The position numbers were made by a program, and so were the translations under genes. This document shows positions 9,422-18,155 of a stretch of DNA of 64,000 bases, piece after piece. The notes below the pieces were generated by a model that saw only the letters and a list, made by a program, of their open reading frames with translations, searched no databases and was not told the origin of the DNA. Source of the stretch: Listeria booriae (GTDB lineage: Bacteria > Bacillota > Bacilli > Lactobacillales > Listeriaceae); assembly GCF_000766865.1 (NCBI RefSeq), contig NZ_JNFA01000019.1, positions 333,305 through 397,304 of the forward strand, given 5' to 3'. Position 1 is the first letter of the stretch. The number at the start of each line of letters is the position of its first letter.

Positions 9422-9426
9422 GCTTA

Positions 9427-10410
9427 TTATAGGCTTTGAAAAACTTCTTGTATTGCTAGTTCGACATTATCTGCGTGGTAATCTAGCGCATCCAAGGCTT
9501 CAATCGGATGGACATAGAGAGCCCTTGTTAGTAGTTCGGTGTAGGCAATTGGCTCAAGCCCGGCCTCTTTGCCTTGCAGTTCATTTAAATACGCTTCTTT
9601 GCGGGCCAATGTTTGCATTTCTTTTTTAGATAGTGTTTTGATTTCAATATCTGTTGCCAAAACGCGCCTTGCTTGGATTAGGAAGGCTTCGTTGGACATG
9701 TTGCGCCAGCCTAATGTGAAGCTTTTTGATGGGATGGCATCATTTGCGGCTCCGACCAAGGCTTCGGCTACTTGTTTTGCGGTCATGTAACATGAGCCAC
9801 CAGTCGCTTTGTTATGATGATCGACATATAGCGGAAATTCCGAACGATGTAAGCGCTCTGCGTAGTTTTTCCAAGCGGATACTTTGTTTGGAACCACACC
9901 GACCACATAAGGCAAGCGCAGAGCAACGGTTGTTAAGCCATTCCCGTTCTCTGCAAGCAAGCGCATTTCTTGTTCGACACTCGCATAAATATACGGGTGC
10001 ATCTCTGTCAATTGCAGTTCTGGCCAAGACGCATGAAAATAATTATAAAACGATGTGCATAATAGAAAACGTGACATTCCTGCCTGTCTCGCAAGTTGCG
10101 CTAAGTGTTGCACGGGCTCCACATTTGCCTGAAAGAAGAACTCTTTCGCCGGCTTATTAGGAATAAAGTGCGAATTAACGCCACCTGCAAAAACAAAGAT
10201 ATCCTGCCCTTTTAACAATTTTACGATTTCTGCATCTGACATGTCGTTCATATTGCCAAAATGATGTTTTGCGCGCGGGTCTAGCACGCCCTCTTCTGGT
10301 ACGGGAGGAAGCGATAATGTCGTTACCCGATACTCCTCTGTGTCTAAAAATGCTTTTGTCGCGGCATAACCGATTAGACCGGTTCCACCAAGAATAAATA
10401 CGGATTTCAA
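9427..10410 (-). CDS. NAD(P)-dependent epimerase/dehydratase-like protein
   Basis: A 327-residue Rossmann-fold protein of the extended SDR class. The nucleotide-binding motif GGTGLIGYAA lies at residues 8-17, and a strand with FVFAGGVNS follows. The expected catalytic Tyr-X3-Lys is not clear; the region reads MHPYIYASVEQEM, with a Glu/Gln where Lys is usual, so it may be an atypical or non-catalytic SDR. The start is TTG with a strong AGGAGGG site. It is transcribed leftward, following the M42 peptidase gene by 39 bp. The substrate is unknown. Confidence 0.8.
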   Translation of the reverse strand: MKSVFILGGTGLIGYAATKAFLDTEEYRVTTLSLPPVPEEGVLDPRAKHHFGNMNDMSDAEIVKLLKGQDIFVFAGGVNSHFIPNKPAKEFFFQANVEPVQHLAQLARQAGMSRFLLCTSFYNYFHASWPELQLTEMHPYIYASVEQEMRLLAENGNGLTTVALRLPYVVGVVPNKVSAWKNYAERLHRSEFPLYVDHHNKATGGSCYMTAKQVAEALVGAANDAIPSKSFTLGWRNMSNEAFLIQARRVLATDIEIKTLSKKEMQTLARKEAYLNELQGKEAGLEPIAYTELLTRALYVHPIEALDALDYHADNVELAIQEVFQSL

Positions 10411-10449
10411 TGCTGGCGACCCTCCTTGTTAGTTAAAACAATTATGTGA

Positions 10450-11529
10450 TTAGCCGAGACGGATTTCGCTTACTTTATCGGCATCTAAACGTTTGACAAC
10501 TTCGGTAATTAATTTTACAGCATTGGTAAAATCATCGCGGTGAAGCATCGATGTATGGGAATGAATGTAGCGTGTTGCGATAGTGATGGATAGCGACGGA
10601 ATACCGTTTCCTGTTAAGTGGATGGCCCCTGAATCTGTCCCACCTGCAGCAATCGCTTCGAATTGATACGGGATTTCTAATTCATCTGCAACGTCCGTTA
10701 CAAAATTACGCAACGGGGCATGGCTAATCATAGACGCGTCATAAATAATGATTTGCGGGCCTTCTCCCATTTTGCTGACTGCTTCTTTTGCTGTTACGCC
10801 TGGTGTGTCTCCTGCGATTCCTACGTCGACGCCGAATGCGATGTCAGGCATGATTTGATGAGCCGATGTTTTCGCACCGCGCAAGCCTACTTCTTCTTGC
10901 ACTGTTCCAACGCCGTACACGATATTTGGGTGGTTTTCGACTTTTAAATTGCGTAAAACTTCGATCGCAATCGCCAAACCAATGCGGTTATCCCAAGCTT
11001 TTGCTAATAGGTATTTCTCGTTTTTCATAACAGTGAATTCAAATGCTGGCACGATCATGTCGCCTGGTTTAATGCCCCAGCTTACGACTTCTTCTTTGTT
11101 TGCTGCACCGACATCGATGAACATATCTTTAATATCAAATGCTTTTTGACGTTCTGCTGCTGTCATTAAATGTGGTGGTTTAGAACCGATAACACCTGTG
11201 ATTTCCTCGCCAGAACGTGTAACGATTGTCACGCGCTGTGCTAACATAACGGAGCTAACCCAGCCGCCGATGGTTTGGAATTTAATAAAACCGTTCTCAT
11301 CGATTTGCGTTACCATAAAACCAACTTCGTCTAAATGGCCTGCGATCATTACTTTAGGACCGTTGGCGTCTCCTGTTTTCGTTGCGATAGCACTGCCTAA
11401 GCCATCTGTTTCAAATGTATCTGCTAGTGGCTCTATGTATTGTTTGAAAACCTCACGGACCGCGCGTTCGTTTCCTGAAATCCCTTTAGCGTCAGTTAGT
11501 TCTTTGAGCATTTGTAACTGTTTATCCAT
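10450..11529 (-). CDS. M42-family metallo-aminopeptidase
   Basis: A 359-residue M42 peptidase (glutamyl/deblocking aminopeptidase family, YsdC-like). Metal ligands and catalytic residues are readable: the HLDEVGFMV motif, AWDNRIG with the bridging Asp, [12 protein letters not shown] with the catalytic Glu pair, [10 protein letters not shown], and near the C-terminus [11 protein letters not shown] and [11 protein letters not shown]. The family forms cytosolic tetrahedral dodecamers that trim N-terminal residues from short peptides using two zinc or cobalt ions. Its position beside rplT matches ysdC in Bacillus. It has its own promoter. Confidence 0.92.
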   Translation of the reverse strand: MDKQLQMLKELTDAKGISGNERAVREVFKQYIEPLADTFETDGLGSAIATKTGDANGPKVMIAGHLDEVGFMVTQIDENGFIKFQTIGGWVSSVMLAQRVTIVTRSGEEITGVIGSKPPHLMTAAERQKAFDIKDMFIDVGAANKEEVVSWGIKPGDMIVPAFEFTVMKNEKYLLAKAWDNRIGLAIAIEVLRNLKVENHPNIVYGVGTVQEEVGLRGAKTSAHQIMPDIAFGVDVGIAGDTPGVTAKEAVSKMGEGPQIIIYDASMISHAPLRNFVTDVADELEIPYQFEAIAAGGTDSGAIHLTGNGIPSLSITIATRYIHSHTSMLHRDDFTNAVKLITEVVKRLDADKVSEIRLG

Positions 11530-11566
11530 TCGTTATTCCTCCCTAATTCTTCAATTTCCATCTACA

Positions 11567-11595
11567 AGTATACGACAAAATCACGGACAACGCAA
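11567..11595 (-). promoter_or_regulatory. Promoter of the M42 peptidase gene
   Basis: Minus-strand -35 TTGCGT (11590-11595) and -10 TATACT (11567-11572) with 17-bp spacing. The -35 overlaps the end of the rplT terminator. Confidence 0.65.
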
Positions 11596-11640
11596 AAACA
11601 GACAACGATTGAGAAATAGTTCCTCGTTCGTTGTCTGTTA
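11594..11640 (-). terminator. Terminator of infC-rpmI-rplT
   Basis: Stem AACAGACAACGA / TCGTTGTCTGTT with a T-rich tail on the minus strand, starting 5 bp after the rplT stop. Confidence 0.85.
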
Positions 11641-11645
11641 ATATC

Positions 11646-12005
11646 TTATTTCGCTAAAGCGTCTTTAGCTTGTGTTGCGATTTGAGAGAATGCTGCTTCG
11701 TCATGTACTGCTAAGTCAGCAAGCATTTTGCGGTTCATGTCGATACCAGCAAGTTTCAAACCGTGCATGAATTTGCTGTAAGAAAGATCGTTCATACGAG
11801 CTGCCGCATTGATACGTGCAATCCATAATTTACGGAAATCACGTTTCTTTTGACGACGATCACGGTAAGCATATTGGTAAGATTTCATTACCGCTTGGTT
11901 TGCTACTTTATATAGTGTGTGCTTCGAGCCATAATAGCCCTTCGCTAATTTAATTATCTTTTTACGACGTTTGCGTGTTACTGTTCCGCCTTTTACGCGT
12001 GGCAT
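11646..12005 (-). CDS. rplT: 50S ribosomal protein L20
   Basis: L20 (119 residues, normal length) is a 23S-binding assembly protein. The sequence is very basic at the N-terminus ([23 protein letters not shown]) and carries the globular C-terminal signature ([21 protein letters not shown]). It is the last gene of infC-rpmI-rplT. In Bacillus, L20 represses the whole operon by binding the infC leader; the leader here supports the same loop. Confidence 0.99.
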   Translation of the reverse strand: MPRVKGGTVTRKRRKKIIKLAKGYYGSKHTLYKVANQAVMKSYQYAYRDRRQKKRDFRKLWIARINAAARMNDLSYSKFMHGLKLAGIDMNRKMLADLAVHDEAAFSQIATQAKDALAK

Positions 12006-12072
12006 ATAAATTACCTCCTAATGGGTTTTCACAAAAATAGATTCTGTGTGAGTTTTTCGAATTAAAACTGGC

Positions 12073-12273
12073 TTATTTCATTTTAGCGACCATTTGACGA
12101 ATACGTCTGAAGTCACCTTTTGAAACTAACGCACTTTTACGTAGTTTACGTTTTTGTTTTTGAGATTTATTTGCGAACATATGACTTGTGTAACCGTGCG
12201 AACGTTTTAATTTACCAGAACCTGTTCTTTTGAAACGCTTAGCAGAGCCACGGTGAGTTTTCATTTTTGGCAT
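12073..12273 (-). CDS. rpmI: 50S ribosomal protein L35
   Basis: L35 (66 residues) is small and extremely basic, with the family pattern [20 protein letters not shown] at the N-terminus and RRIRQM near the end. It lies between infC and rplT, the conserved order in Firmicutes. Confidence 0.99.
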   Translation of the reverse strand: MPKMKTHRGSAKRFKRTGSGKLKRSHGYTSHMFANKSQKQKRKLRKSALVSKGDFRRIRQMVAKMK

Positions 12274-12295
12274 GAATATTTCCTCCTCTAGAACT

Positions 12296-12811
12296 TTACT
12301 TTTCTTGAATTGGCGCTAGGACTAAGAACATTGAGCGTCCGTCCATTTTTGGTCTTTGCTCAATTGTACAAAGGTCTTCGCACTCTTTCGCAAAACGGTC
12401 AAGCACCTTCTGACCGATTTCTTTATGGGTAATCGCACGTCCTTTAAAGCGGATAGAGCATTTTACTTTATCGCCTTTCTCAAGGAACTTGCGCGCATTA
12501 CGTAGTTTCGTATCGAAATCGTGTTCGTCAATCGTTGGACTTAAACGAACTTCTTTCATTACGATGATTTTTTGATTTTTGCGAGCTTCTTTGTCTTTCT
12601 TCTGTTGCTCGAAGCGGAATTTACCATAGTCCATAATACGGGCTACTGGCGGTTTCGCAGTCGGGGCAACTAGAACAACGTCTAAATTGGCTTTCTCCGC
12701 AATTTCAAGCGCTTCTGCTTTGGTTTTAACACCAAGCTGTTCGCCGTCTTGATCAATCAATCTAAGTTCACGTGCACGAATCCCATCATTTACTAACATG
12801 TCTTTGCTAAT
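12296..12811 (-). CDS. infC: Translation initiation factor IF-3 (AUU start)
   Basis: IF-3 binds the 30S subunit and checks start codon pairing. The N-terminal domain ([18 protein letters not shown]), linker and C-terminal domain ([29 protein letters not shown]) are all intact. I place the start at an ATT codon (12809-12811), 171 residues, because a strong GGAGGT site lies 8 nt upstream and the family N-terminus (ISKDMLVND) begins there. The first ATG, four codons on, is too far from that site. AUU starts in infC are known to let IF-3 limit its own synthesis. The frame continues upstream but without a ribosome site. Confidence 0.97.
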   Translation of the reverse strand: MSKDMLVNDGIRARELRLIDQDGEQLGVKTKAEALEIAEKANLDVVLVAPTAKPPVARIMDYGKFRFEQQKKDKEARKNQKIIVMKEVRLSPTIDEHDFDTKLRNARKFLEKGDKVKCSIRFKGRAITHKEIGQKVLDRFAKECEDLCTIEQRPKMDGRSMFLVLAPIQEK

Positions 12812-12821
12812 GGTGAGCCAC

Positions 12822-13000
12822 CTCCATAATTTATTACTCATAACAAGTGCGAGCGCATGAAAAAAGCGCCGGTTTCGTTACAAACCCGCACATCAGAAAA
12901 TTCACATAAGTGAACCATAATTCCAATTCTTTGCCTGCAAAAATAGATTTCACGAGGCGAGAAGCGGGATGCTCCTTCTTTCTTGTCATTTCATTAACCA
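12822..13000 (-). ncRNA. L20-type leader of infC-rpmI-rplT
   Basis: About 180 nt between the promoter and infC are highly structured. The segment includes CCCGCTTCTCGCC, and a terminator-like hairpin (GCGGGTTT / AAACCGGC followed by six T, near 12865-12890) lies just upstream of the infC ribosome site. This matches the architecture of the Firmicutes L20 leader, where L20 binding promotes premature termination. Assignment is by position and layout; a covariance-model search for the L20 leader would settle it. Confidence 0.8.
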
Positions 13001-13006
13001 GAAGTT

Positions 13007-13036
13007 ATTGTACCATGGCTAGACTGTAGATGTCAA
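13007..13036 (-). promoter_or_regulatory. Promoter of the infC operon
   Basis: Minus-strand -35 TTGACA (13031-13036), an 18-bp spacer and an extended -10 TGGTACAAT (hexamer 13007-13012). This is a strong sigma-A promoter. Confidence 0.85.
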
Positions 13037-13089
13037 ATCACCTACTCATTTGACCACGAGATTTATCATACCAGAGTTTTCAAACCTTT

Positions 13090-13362
13090 TCAAGACTTTT
13101 CATGAAAAAATGTTTCGTCGAAAAGAATTTTGAATGGGCTGTGGATGGTTTGTTGCATGATGGCCGTCATGATTTGTTCTTTCTCTAGTTGAGAGATTGG
13201 CGTGATTTCCGTGTTTTTGTGCCATGATTGGATGGCGTCTGGGTTCGCGATGAAGCCGCCTTTGGTGAGGTTGCCGGTTAAGTGAAAATACTGGCCGTGT
13301 GCATTCTCAACAACAATCGAGTCCTCACGACCAGTAAGAATTAGTTTCGCGTCATCTGTCAT
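13090..13362 (-). CDS. Small hypothetical protein, possibly immunity-like
   Basis: About 90 residues, soluble, without a recognised catalytic motif. The first 45 residues look like beta strands (LILTGREDSIVVENAHGQYFHLTG), followed by GGFIANPDAIQSW and a helical tail. This layout recalls the small immunity-like families annotated as Imm74, but I cannot confirm it. I start at the ATG at 13362, which overlaps the stop of the preceding VOC gene by four bases (ATGA) and so is translationally coupled to it; a TTG nine bases upstream is the alternative. Confidence 0.6.
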   Translation of the reverse strand: MTDDAKLILTGREDSIVVENAHGQYFHLTGNLTKGGFIANPDAIQSWHKNTEITPISQLEKEQIMTAIMQQTIHSPFKILFDETFFHEKS

Positions 13363-13757
13363 TTCTCCCAATTAAGTTCCCAACTAAAGTCAAACTTATC
13401 TATTACTTTGGCATGTACGGCGCCCCAAAACGCTTCTTGTAGCTCCATTTCAATCGAACCTTCTTCTGCCAACGCTTTGTAGACTTTCGTAATTTCTGCT
13501 TCAGAATCGAACTCTAAGCCTAGAATCACGCTATTTCCTTCTGCTACCGGTGTTTGGAAAATATCATTGAGGTACAGCGTAATCTGTTCGTTCACAACGA
13601 TTTCGGCATGCAAAACCTTGTTCGGATATTCCTCAAAACCTGGAATACCATCCGACATCTGGAAATTCTTGATTTCCCCTCCAAAAATAGCGTGATAATA
13701 GTCCACCGCTTCCTTACAATGATCGGTTGTTAAATACGGAATTAATTGCTTCATCAT
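13359..13757 (-). CDS. VOC-fold (glyoxalase/PhnB-like) protein
   Basis: A 132-residue single VOC domain of the PhnB/3-demethylubiquinone-methyltransferase-like group. Hallmarks are the N-terminal TTDHCKEAVDYYHAIFGGEI, the central HAEIVVNEQITLYLND with a metal-site His, and the C-terminal WGAVHAKVIDKFDFSWELNW. The family includes dioxygenases, resistance proteins and binding proteins, so the activity is open. The start ATG-ATG follows an AAAGGAAG site. It forms a coupled pair with the small downstream gene. Confidence 0.82.
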   Translation of the reverse strand: MMKQLIPYLTTDHCKEAVDYYHAIFGGEIKNFQMSDGIPGFEEYPNKVLHAEIVVNEQITLYLNDIFQTPVAEGNSVILGLEFDSEAEITKVYKALAEEGSIEMELQEAFWGAVHAKVIDKFDFSWELNWEK

Positions 13758-13817
13758 AAAACTTCCTTTCATTTACTTGATATTGCTAGAATACGCGATT
13801 CTCTGCTAATTTGCAAG

Positions 13818-13857
13818 AAAAGCCTAGAACAACATGAATAGCTTGTTCTAGGCTTTA
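13818..13857. terminator. Bidirectional hairpin terminator
   Basis: Perfect 14-bp stem AAAGCCTAGAACAA / TTGTTCTAGGCTTT with A and T flanks. It lies directly after the nucleotidyltransferase gene stop and ahead of the VOC gene. Confidence 0.88.
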
Positions 13858-13858
13858 T

Positions 13859-14377
13859 TTAAATACCATGTATTTGTAAATAGTCATCGAAATTATGAAA
13901 ATTGTAATCTTTGTTGTTCGGGTTTAAAACATAGTCCTTGTAGTCATCAATCATGTTTACTAACTCTGGAATATTGCTATGTTTCAGAATCCCTGTTTCT
14001 TTCAAATCTTCCTCGTCTTTTTGCCTTGTGCTGAATAGTTTCGAAAGCGCAAAGTATTCGATTGTTGGTATGTGTACGTTTAAGTTCGAAAAACGCAAGG
14101 TTTCAGCGAACTTTATCTCCTCGGGCGGCGGAATTTCAATTACGGTCACCTCGTCAATATAGAATTTCGCCAATACTTTTCGAAACGAGCTGTCATTCAC
14201 AACTTCCTTAACCATAAAATCGATATCGATTGTTTCTCTAAATTCATCTTTTAAAAGATATTTTCCTAATAAGCCGCCAATCAAAATAACATCTGCATAA
14301 ACATTGTTTTCAGCCATTTCTGCATTTAGTTCTTCTAAAATGATAGTTAAAAAGTCAACATCTTGGTCTAAAATCAA
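13859..14377 (-). CDS. Nucleotidyltransferase-like protein (DUF6036 type)
   Basis: A 172-residue protein with a minimal nucleotidyltransferase core. A GG motif (VILIGGLLGKYLL) is followed by RETIDIDFMV, which matches the metal-binding DxD of pol-beta-type folds. A second acidic strand is not obvious, so it could be an inactive or antitoxin-like member. The C-terminal half is helical and acidic (KDEEDLKETGI). The start is TTG, overlapping the stop of the preceding gene by four bases (TTGA). Such NTase proteins often pair with a small partner in toxin-antitoxin-like modules; here the partner would be the upstream 88-residue protein. Confidence 0.65.
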   Translation of the reverse strand: MILDQDVDFLTIILEELNAEMAENNVYADVILIGGLLGKYLLKDEFRETIDIDFMVKEVVNDSSFRKVLAKFYIDEVTVIEIPPPEEIKFAETLRFSNLNVHIPTIEYFALSKLFSTRQKDEEDLKETGILKHSNIPELVNMIDDYKDYVLNPNNKDYNFHNFDDYLQIHGI

Positions 14378-14640
14378 GTAGCTAGTTTCTCTTTCGCTAA
14401 TTTATATAAGCGGTCGCTTTGAACGGTCATGTTTAAATGGTTGATGTATTTGTTTAGCCAGTCTTTCTCGCGGTCTTGTTTCTTCATTGTCAATAATTTG
14501 GATGGATGCAGTAGTAAATTACGCAAAACTTGTACTTGCTCGCGATAACGAACCGTATTCTTGGTCGCGCCGTTTTTTAAATATTGCACTTGTTTATACT
14601 GAATAACAAGCTTTCTGTATGGGTATACGAACACGTTCAT
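14374..14640 (-). CDS. Small basic helical protein coupled to the NTase gene
   Basis: An 88-residue basic protein rich in Lys, Arg and Tyr (YREQVQVLRNLLLHPSKLL, then RLYKLAKEKLAT), probably all helical. I do not recognise a family. The ATG is preceded by GGAAAGGATGATCAGTA, which offers a ribosome site. Its stop overlaps the TTG start of the nucleotidyltransferase gene, so both are made from one message. The pair ends at its own terminator and lies between housekeeping genes, which fits a small accessory cassette. Confidence 0.6.
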   Translation of the reverse strand: MNVFVYPYRKLVIQYKQVQYLKNGATKNTVRYREQVQVLRNLLLHPSKLLTMKKQDREKDWLNKYINHLNMTVQSDRLYKLAKEKLAT

Positions 14641-14711
14641 TACTGATCATCCTTTCCTCATTTGATTACACATATTATAACATGGAAGCTTGGAGTGAGC
14701 AATATAATGCC

Positions 14712-14749
14712 AAATGAAAAAGGTGGCTAGCACGAGGCCAACCACCTTC
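14712..14749 (-). terminator. Terminator of rplS
   Basis: A 12-bp stem AAGGTGGTTGGC / GCTAGCCACCTT (with G-T pairs) around the loop CTCGT, followed by TTTTT on the minus strand, 19 bp past the rplS stop. Confidence 0.88.
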
Positions 14750-14767
14750 ATAAGGATTGCGTTATCC

Positions 14768-15112
14768 TTAACGAATTTCTTTAATACGAGCTGCTTTACC
14801 ACGTAGTTCACGTAGGTAGTAAAGTTTAGCGCGACGTACTTTACCACGACGTAATACTTCTAATTTAGCGATACGTGGAGTGTGTACAGGGAATGTACGC
14901 TCAACACCAACGCTGTAAGAAATTTTACGAACTGTGAAAGTTTCGCTGATTCCTGATCCGCGGCGTTTAATAACAACACCTTCAAAAAGCTGAATACGTT
15001 CGCGAGTTCCCTCGACAACCTTCACGTGAAGGCGAACTGTATCTCCCGGACGGAAGCTAGGTACATCTGATTTTAACTGATCTTTAGTAATTTCATTGAT
15101 TAACAAATTCAT
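14768..15112 (-). CDS. rplS: 50S ribosomal protein L19
   Basis: L19 (114 residues) sits at the 30S-50S interface. Family signatures are [32 protein letters not shown] and the basic C-terminus [12 protein letters not shown]. The ATG has a GGAGATGA ribosome site. Unlike in Bacillus, it is separated from trmD by a rightward metallo-beta-lactamase-fold gene and a small YbjQ-like gene, and it has its own promoter and terminator. Confidence 0.99.
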   Translation of the reverse strand: MNLLINEITKDQLKSDVPSFRPGDTVRLHVKVVEGTRERIQLFEGVVIKRRGSGISETFTVRKISYSVGVERTFPVHTPRIAKLEVLRRGKVRRAKLYYLRELRGKAARIKEIR

Positions 15113-15202
15113 TACTCTTCATCTCCTTCCAACAGACATTCTTTCATTATGTAAATGAAGCGGAACATCGTTATAAAACTGGTTTTGTCCAGTTACTAAT
15201 CT

Positions 15203-15230
15203 AATTTATCACATTTCGGATGGTGTGTAA
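15203..15230 (-). promoter_or_regulatory. Probable promoter of rplS
   Basis: Minus-strand TTACAC (15225-15230), a 16-bp spacer and TAAATT (15203-15208). About 85 nt of leader follow before rplS, with a small hairpin (AACTGGACAAAACCAGTT). An L19-type autoregulatory leader is possible but not demonstrated. Confidence 0.5.
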
Positions 15231-15304
15231 AGGGTTTTTTCTTGATGGCTAAAATATGATATGATAGGCTTGACGAACAGGCAGAAGAAGAAAGGATGAA
15301 ACAA

Positions 15305-16000
15305 ATGACGCAAAACTTTCTTACGCAATTGACCACATTGCCCGCTTTATTTCCAGTCAACTATTATTTAGTGCAGGAAAAAGACGGCTTAACACTTATT
15401 GATACAGGCTTGTCGATGAGTCGCACCAATATATTACAAAACATCGCTGCCACAGGTTTACCCCTTCATTCGATTGTACTAACACATGCACACGGTGATC
15501 ACATCGGTTCGCTAAAAGCTGTAAAAGACGCACATCCAGATGCTCAAGTTTGCATATCTGCGCGTGAATTAGAATTATTAAAAAATCCAGAACCTTACGC
15601 ATTTGAAGCGCAAAAACCAATCAAAGGCTCATACCCCGAAAAACTACCTGTCAACGTTGATAAAGTCCTACAAGAAGGGGACATGGTCGGCTCCTTATCC
15701 GTTCTAGAAACACCAGGTCATACGCCAGGATCTATCTCACTTTTTGATAATCGTTCGAAAATGATGATTGTTGGAGACACATTACAGACTCGAGGCGGCT
15801 TAGCGGTTGCTGGCGATACGCGACCTCTTTTCCCATTCCCAACGATGGGGACATGGGATTTAGAAACTGGCATCGCATCAGCCCAGAAAATTCTGCAATA
15901 CAAACCGAGCGCCTTGGCTCCAGGACATGGAAGAATCCTCCCCGATCCATTACCTTCCCTCGAAAAAGTCATCGAGCGTGCTAAAAGGAAAATACGATAA
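15305..16000 (+). CDS. Metallo-beta-lactamase-fold hydrolase
   Basis: A 231-residue MBL-fold enzyme with the zinc motif THAHGDHIGS near residue 60. The later ligands are also visible: LETPGHTPGS (His), MIVGDT (Asp) and APGHG (His). No signal peptide, so cytosolic. Members include glyoxalase II-type and nuclease-type enzymes, so the substrate is undefined. I favour the ATG at 15305 over 15296, because the AAAGG site abuts the earlier ATG and is correctly spaced for the later one. It is oriented against its neighbours. Confidence 0.85.
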   Translation: MTQNFLTQLTTLPALFPVNYYLVQEKDGLTLIDTGLSMSRTNILQNIAATGLPLHSIVLTHAHGDHIGSLKAVKDAHPDAQVCISARELELLKNPEPYAFEAQKPIKGSYPEKLPVNVDKVLQEGDMVGSLSVLETPGHTPGSISLFDNRSKMMIVGDTLQTRGGLAVAGDTRPLFPFPTMGTWDLETGIASAQKILQYKPSALAPGHGRILPDPLPSLEKVIERAKRKIR

Positions 16001-16041
16001 AAAATGGAGAACCGCGAAATTGGACGGTTCTCCATTTTTTT
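16001..16041. terminator. Bidirectional terminator
   Basis: Perfect 15-bp stem AAAAATGGAGAACCG / CGGTTCTCCATTTTT with long A and T runs, shared by the MBL gene and the leftward YbjQ-like gene. Confidence 0.9.
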
Positions 16042-16381
16042 AAAAACGAGTAATCTTAGTCATGACTACCGTGCCATAGCCTACTTGACTGAAAAGCAAT
16101 TTGCCGTCTTCTTCTTTTATAAAATGTTCATCGAAGTGGCAGTTTAACACAGCATCTCCGCCAAGTTCATGTGCCTGTTCTTGCAATCCTCGAACTAAAC
16201 CGGAGAAATCAGACGTTGCTTGCCAGCCTGCTTTTGGTTCCACTTGAATATAATTTCGGACGAAAACGACTTGCACAATATCATGATTGACCGCTGTTGG
16301 TCCGGTCGAGACTGTGATGGATGCTACGTCACGATTTAGTACATCGTCGCGGTTTTCTTCTTCATTTTTAAAGATACTCAT
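16040..16381 (-). CDS. YbjQ/UPF0145-like protein
   Basis: A 113-residue soluble protein resembling the YbjQ/UPF0145 ("heavy-metal-binding") family. It shows the beta-strand SITVSTGPTAVNHDIVQVVFV, a helix with LVRGLQEQAHELGGDAVLN, and a final strand YGTVVMTKITRF. This strand-helix-strand order with ELGGDAV is typical of the family, which forms beta-barrel pentamers of unknown role. It begins 2 bp after the trmD stop, so it is the last gene of the rpsP-trmD operon. Confidence 0.72.
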   Translation of the reverse strand: MSIFKNEEENRDDVLNRDVASITVSTGPTAVNHDIVQVVFVRNYIQVEPKAGWQATSDFSGLVRGLQEQAHELGGDAVLNCHFDEHFIKEEDGKLLFSQVGYGTVVMTKITRF

Positions 16382-16383
16382 GT

Positions 16384-17124
16384 TTACTCCACTCCTCTTT
16401 TTATCTCATCTAACCATTTTTGTTGCTGGTCGGATAATGTGTAATTGTCGAGTAAGTCTGGTCGGCGTTCCCATGTTCGGCGTAGTGACTCGCGTTCGCG
16501 CCATTCTTCAATAAGCTTATGATTGCCGTTTAATAGCACTTCTGGCACGTCCATATCGCGAAATTGTGCGGGTCGTGTATAATGTGGATGCTCTAACAGC
16601 CCTGTCGAAAAGGAATCTGTGACGGCTGAATCGGCATTTCCTAGCGCTCCTGGAAGCAAACGAATCACACTGTCCATCATCGCCATGGCCCCAATTTCAC
16701 CGCCAGTTAAAATATAATCCCCAATCGAAACCTCATCTGTCACTAAAAATTCGCGAATGCGCTCATCGTAACCTTCATAATGTCCACAAATAAAAATTAA
16801 ATGTTCCTCTTGCGCAAATTCTTCCGCCATTTTCTGATCGAATCGTTTGCCAGCTGGGTCCATTAAAATCACGCGTGGCTTCGTATTTGGCGTGCGTTCC
16901 TGCAATGCTTCGACCGCCGAAAAAATCGGTTGGGCTTTTAGCAACATTCCTGCGCCACCTCCATAAGGGTAATCATCGACTGTTTGGTGCTTTCCTTCTG
17001 CATATTCCCGAAAGTCCGTAACAGAAACATCGACGAGTCCTTTTTCAATTGTTTTTTTGATGATGGAGTTGCCTGTCATGCCATCAAACATCGTCGGAAA
17101 AATCGACAGTACATCTATTTTCAT
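16384..17124 (-). CDS. trmD: tRNA (guanine37-N1)-methyltransferase
   Basis: TrmD (246 residues) makes m1G37, preventing +1 frameshifts. The SPOUT knot signatures are complete: [29 protein letters not shown] and [11 protein letters not shown], with the C-terminal [13 protein letters not shown]. The ATG directly follows the rimM stop codon. It belongs to the rpsP-khpA-ylqD-rimM-trmD operon. Confidence 0.98.
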   Translation of the reverse strand: MKIDVLSIFPTMFDGMTGNSIIKKTIEKGLVDVSVTDFREYAEGKHQTVDDYPYGGGAGMLLKAQPIFSAVEALQERTPNTKPRVILMDPAGKRFDQKMAEEFAQEEHLIFICGHYEGYDERIREFLVTDEVSIGDYILTGGEIGAMAMMDSVIRLLPGALGNADSAVTDSFSTGLLEHPHYTRPAQFRDMDVPEVLLNGNHKLIEEWRERESLRRTWERRPDLLDNYTLSDQQQKWLDEIKRGVE

Positions 17125-17643
17125 CTAGTCAAACAATCCTTCCATGACTGAAATCGTGATTTTCTTGTCGCCAATGTTAACGGATGTGACAACGTCTGCG
17201 ATATAGGGCACTAGCTTGTCTTTCTCGCCCTTTTGTTGCACTACCCAGACATCGTTTGCACCTGGTGTCAAAATCTCGCTAATCGTTCCTAACAGCTCGC
17301 CTTCTTCAGTGTAGACTTCGCAACCAATAATTTCGTGGAAGTAAAATTCATTTTCTTCTAAATCGCCAAGTTGAGATTCCGGCACTTTCAGCATGCCCTC
17401 TTTCATCCGCTCGACATTGTTAATCCCCACAATACCTTCAAACGTCAACAAATCGAAATTCTTATGTTTGCGATGTGTTTTGATGACTAGTTTCTCCGGT
17501 TTCTTACTATTCTTTGCAAATAAAAACAATTCATTTCCAGGGACAAAGCGCTCATCTGCGAAATCGGTTTGCGAGATTACGCGTACTTCTCCCATTAATC
17601 CGTGTGTATTCACGATTTTTCCTACATTAAACATCTGCTCCAT
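17125..17643 (-). CDS. rimM: Ribosome maturation factor RimM
   Basis: RimM (172 residues) assists 30S head assembly by binding S19. The N-terminal RimM barrel ([15 protein letters not shown]) and C-terminal PRC barrel ([38 protein letters not shown]) are both present. The stop is immediately adjacent to the trmD start. Confidence 0.97.
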   Translation of the reverse strand: MEQMFNVGKIVNTHGLMGEVRVISQTDFADERFVPGNELFLFAKNSKKPEKLVIKTHRKHKNFDLLTFEGIVGINNVERMKEGMLKVPESQLGDLEENEFYFHEIIGCEVYTEEGELLGTISEILTPGANDVWVVQQKGEKDKLVPYIADVVTSVNIGDKKITISVMEGLFD

Positions 17644-17653
17644 ACTTTCACCT

Positions 17654-18040
17654 CTAGCGTATTTCTATTACTACATCATCTTTCACAACAATCGTCTTCG
17701 CAAAAATACTATCGTTCCAAGTATCGCCTACCGCTACATCTAGAAGCGCTTCTAATTCTTGCTCCCTGATTTCACTTCCAAGCGGCAAAATTTCTAATTG
17801 TTCGACTTGAAATTCAATCAGCTTCAGCTTTTCTTGGCGTACTTCGATTTCCCGGCTAAAGTAATCATTGACCGAATCTTGATTATACTTATGTTTACGC
17901 TCCATCTTTTTTTGTTCAAAATGAAGTTGGTCGCTTTCTTTTTGCAATTGCTGACGTTGTTCTAAGTAAAAATGTAATAGTTTTTGTTTACTTTTTTCTG
18001 TTAATACTTGTTTGACAGTCACTTTTTGGATAATTTTCAT
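17654..18040 (-). CDS. ylqD: YlqD-like coiled-coil protein
   Basis: A 128-residue protein. An N-terminal strand ([17 protein letters not shown]) is followed by a long charged coiled coil (residues 20-75) and a small C-terminal beta region ([23 protein letters not shown]). This matches YlqD, which occupies the same place in the rpsP operon of bacilli. Its molecular role is unknown. Confidence 0.88.
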   Translation of the reverse strand: MKIIQKVTVKQVLTEKSKQKLLHFYLEQRQQLQKESDQLHFEQKKMERKHKYNQDSVNDYFSREIEVRQEKLKLIEFQVEQLEILPLGSEIREQELEALLDVAVGDTWNDSIFAKTIVVKDDVVIEIR

Positions 18041-18155
18041 GAAAAACGCTCCTTAATCGTGGCTTGTTTCTTCTATTGTAACAGGGTTTTTCGGGGAATA
18101 CTATATATGTAGAGCGTGAAGAGAAAAACAAAACCACCCCACGATTGTGAGATGG

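Noticed and set aside
14647..14847. Small hydrophobic frame overlapping rplS
   Set aside because: It lies within the rplS coding region and its terminator on the same strand in another frame and has no ribosome site.
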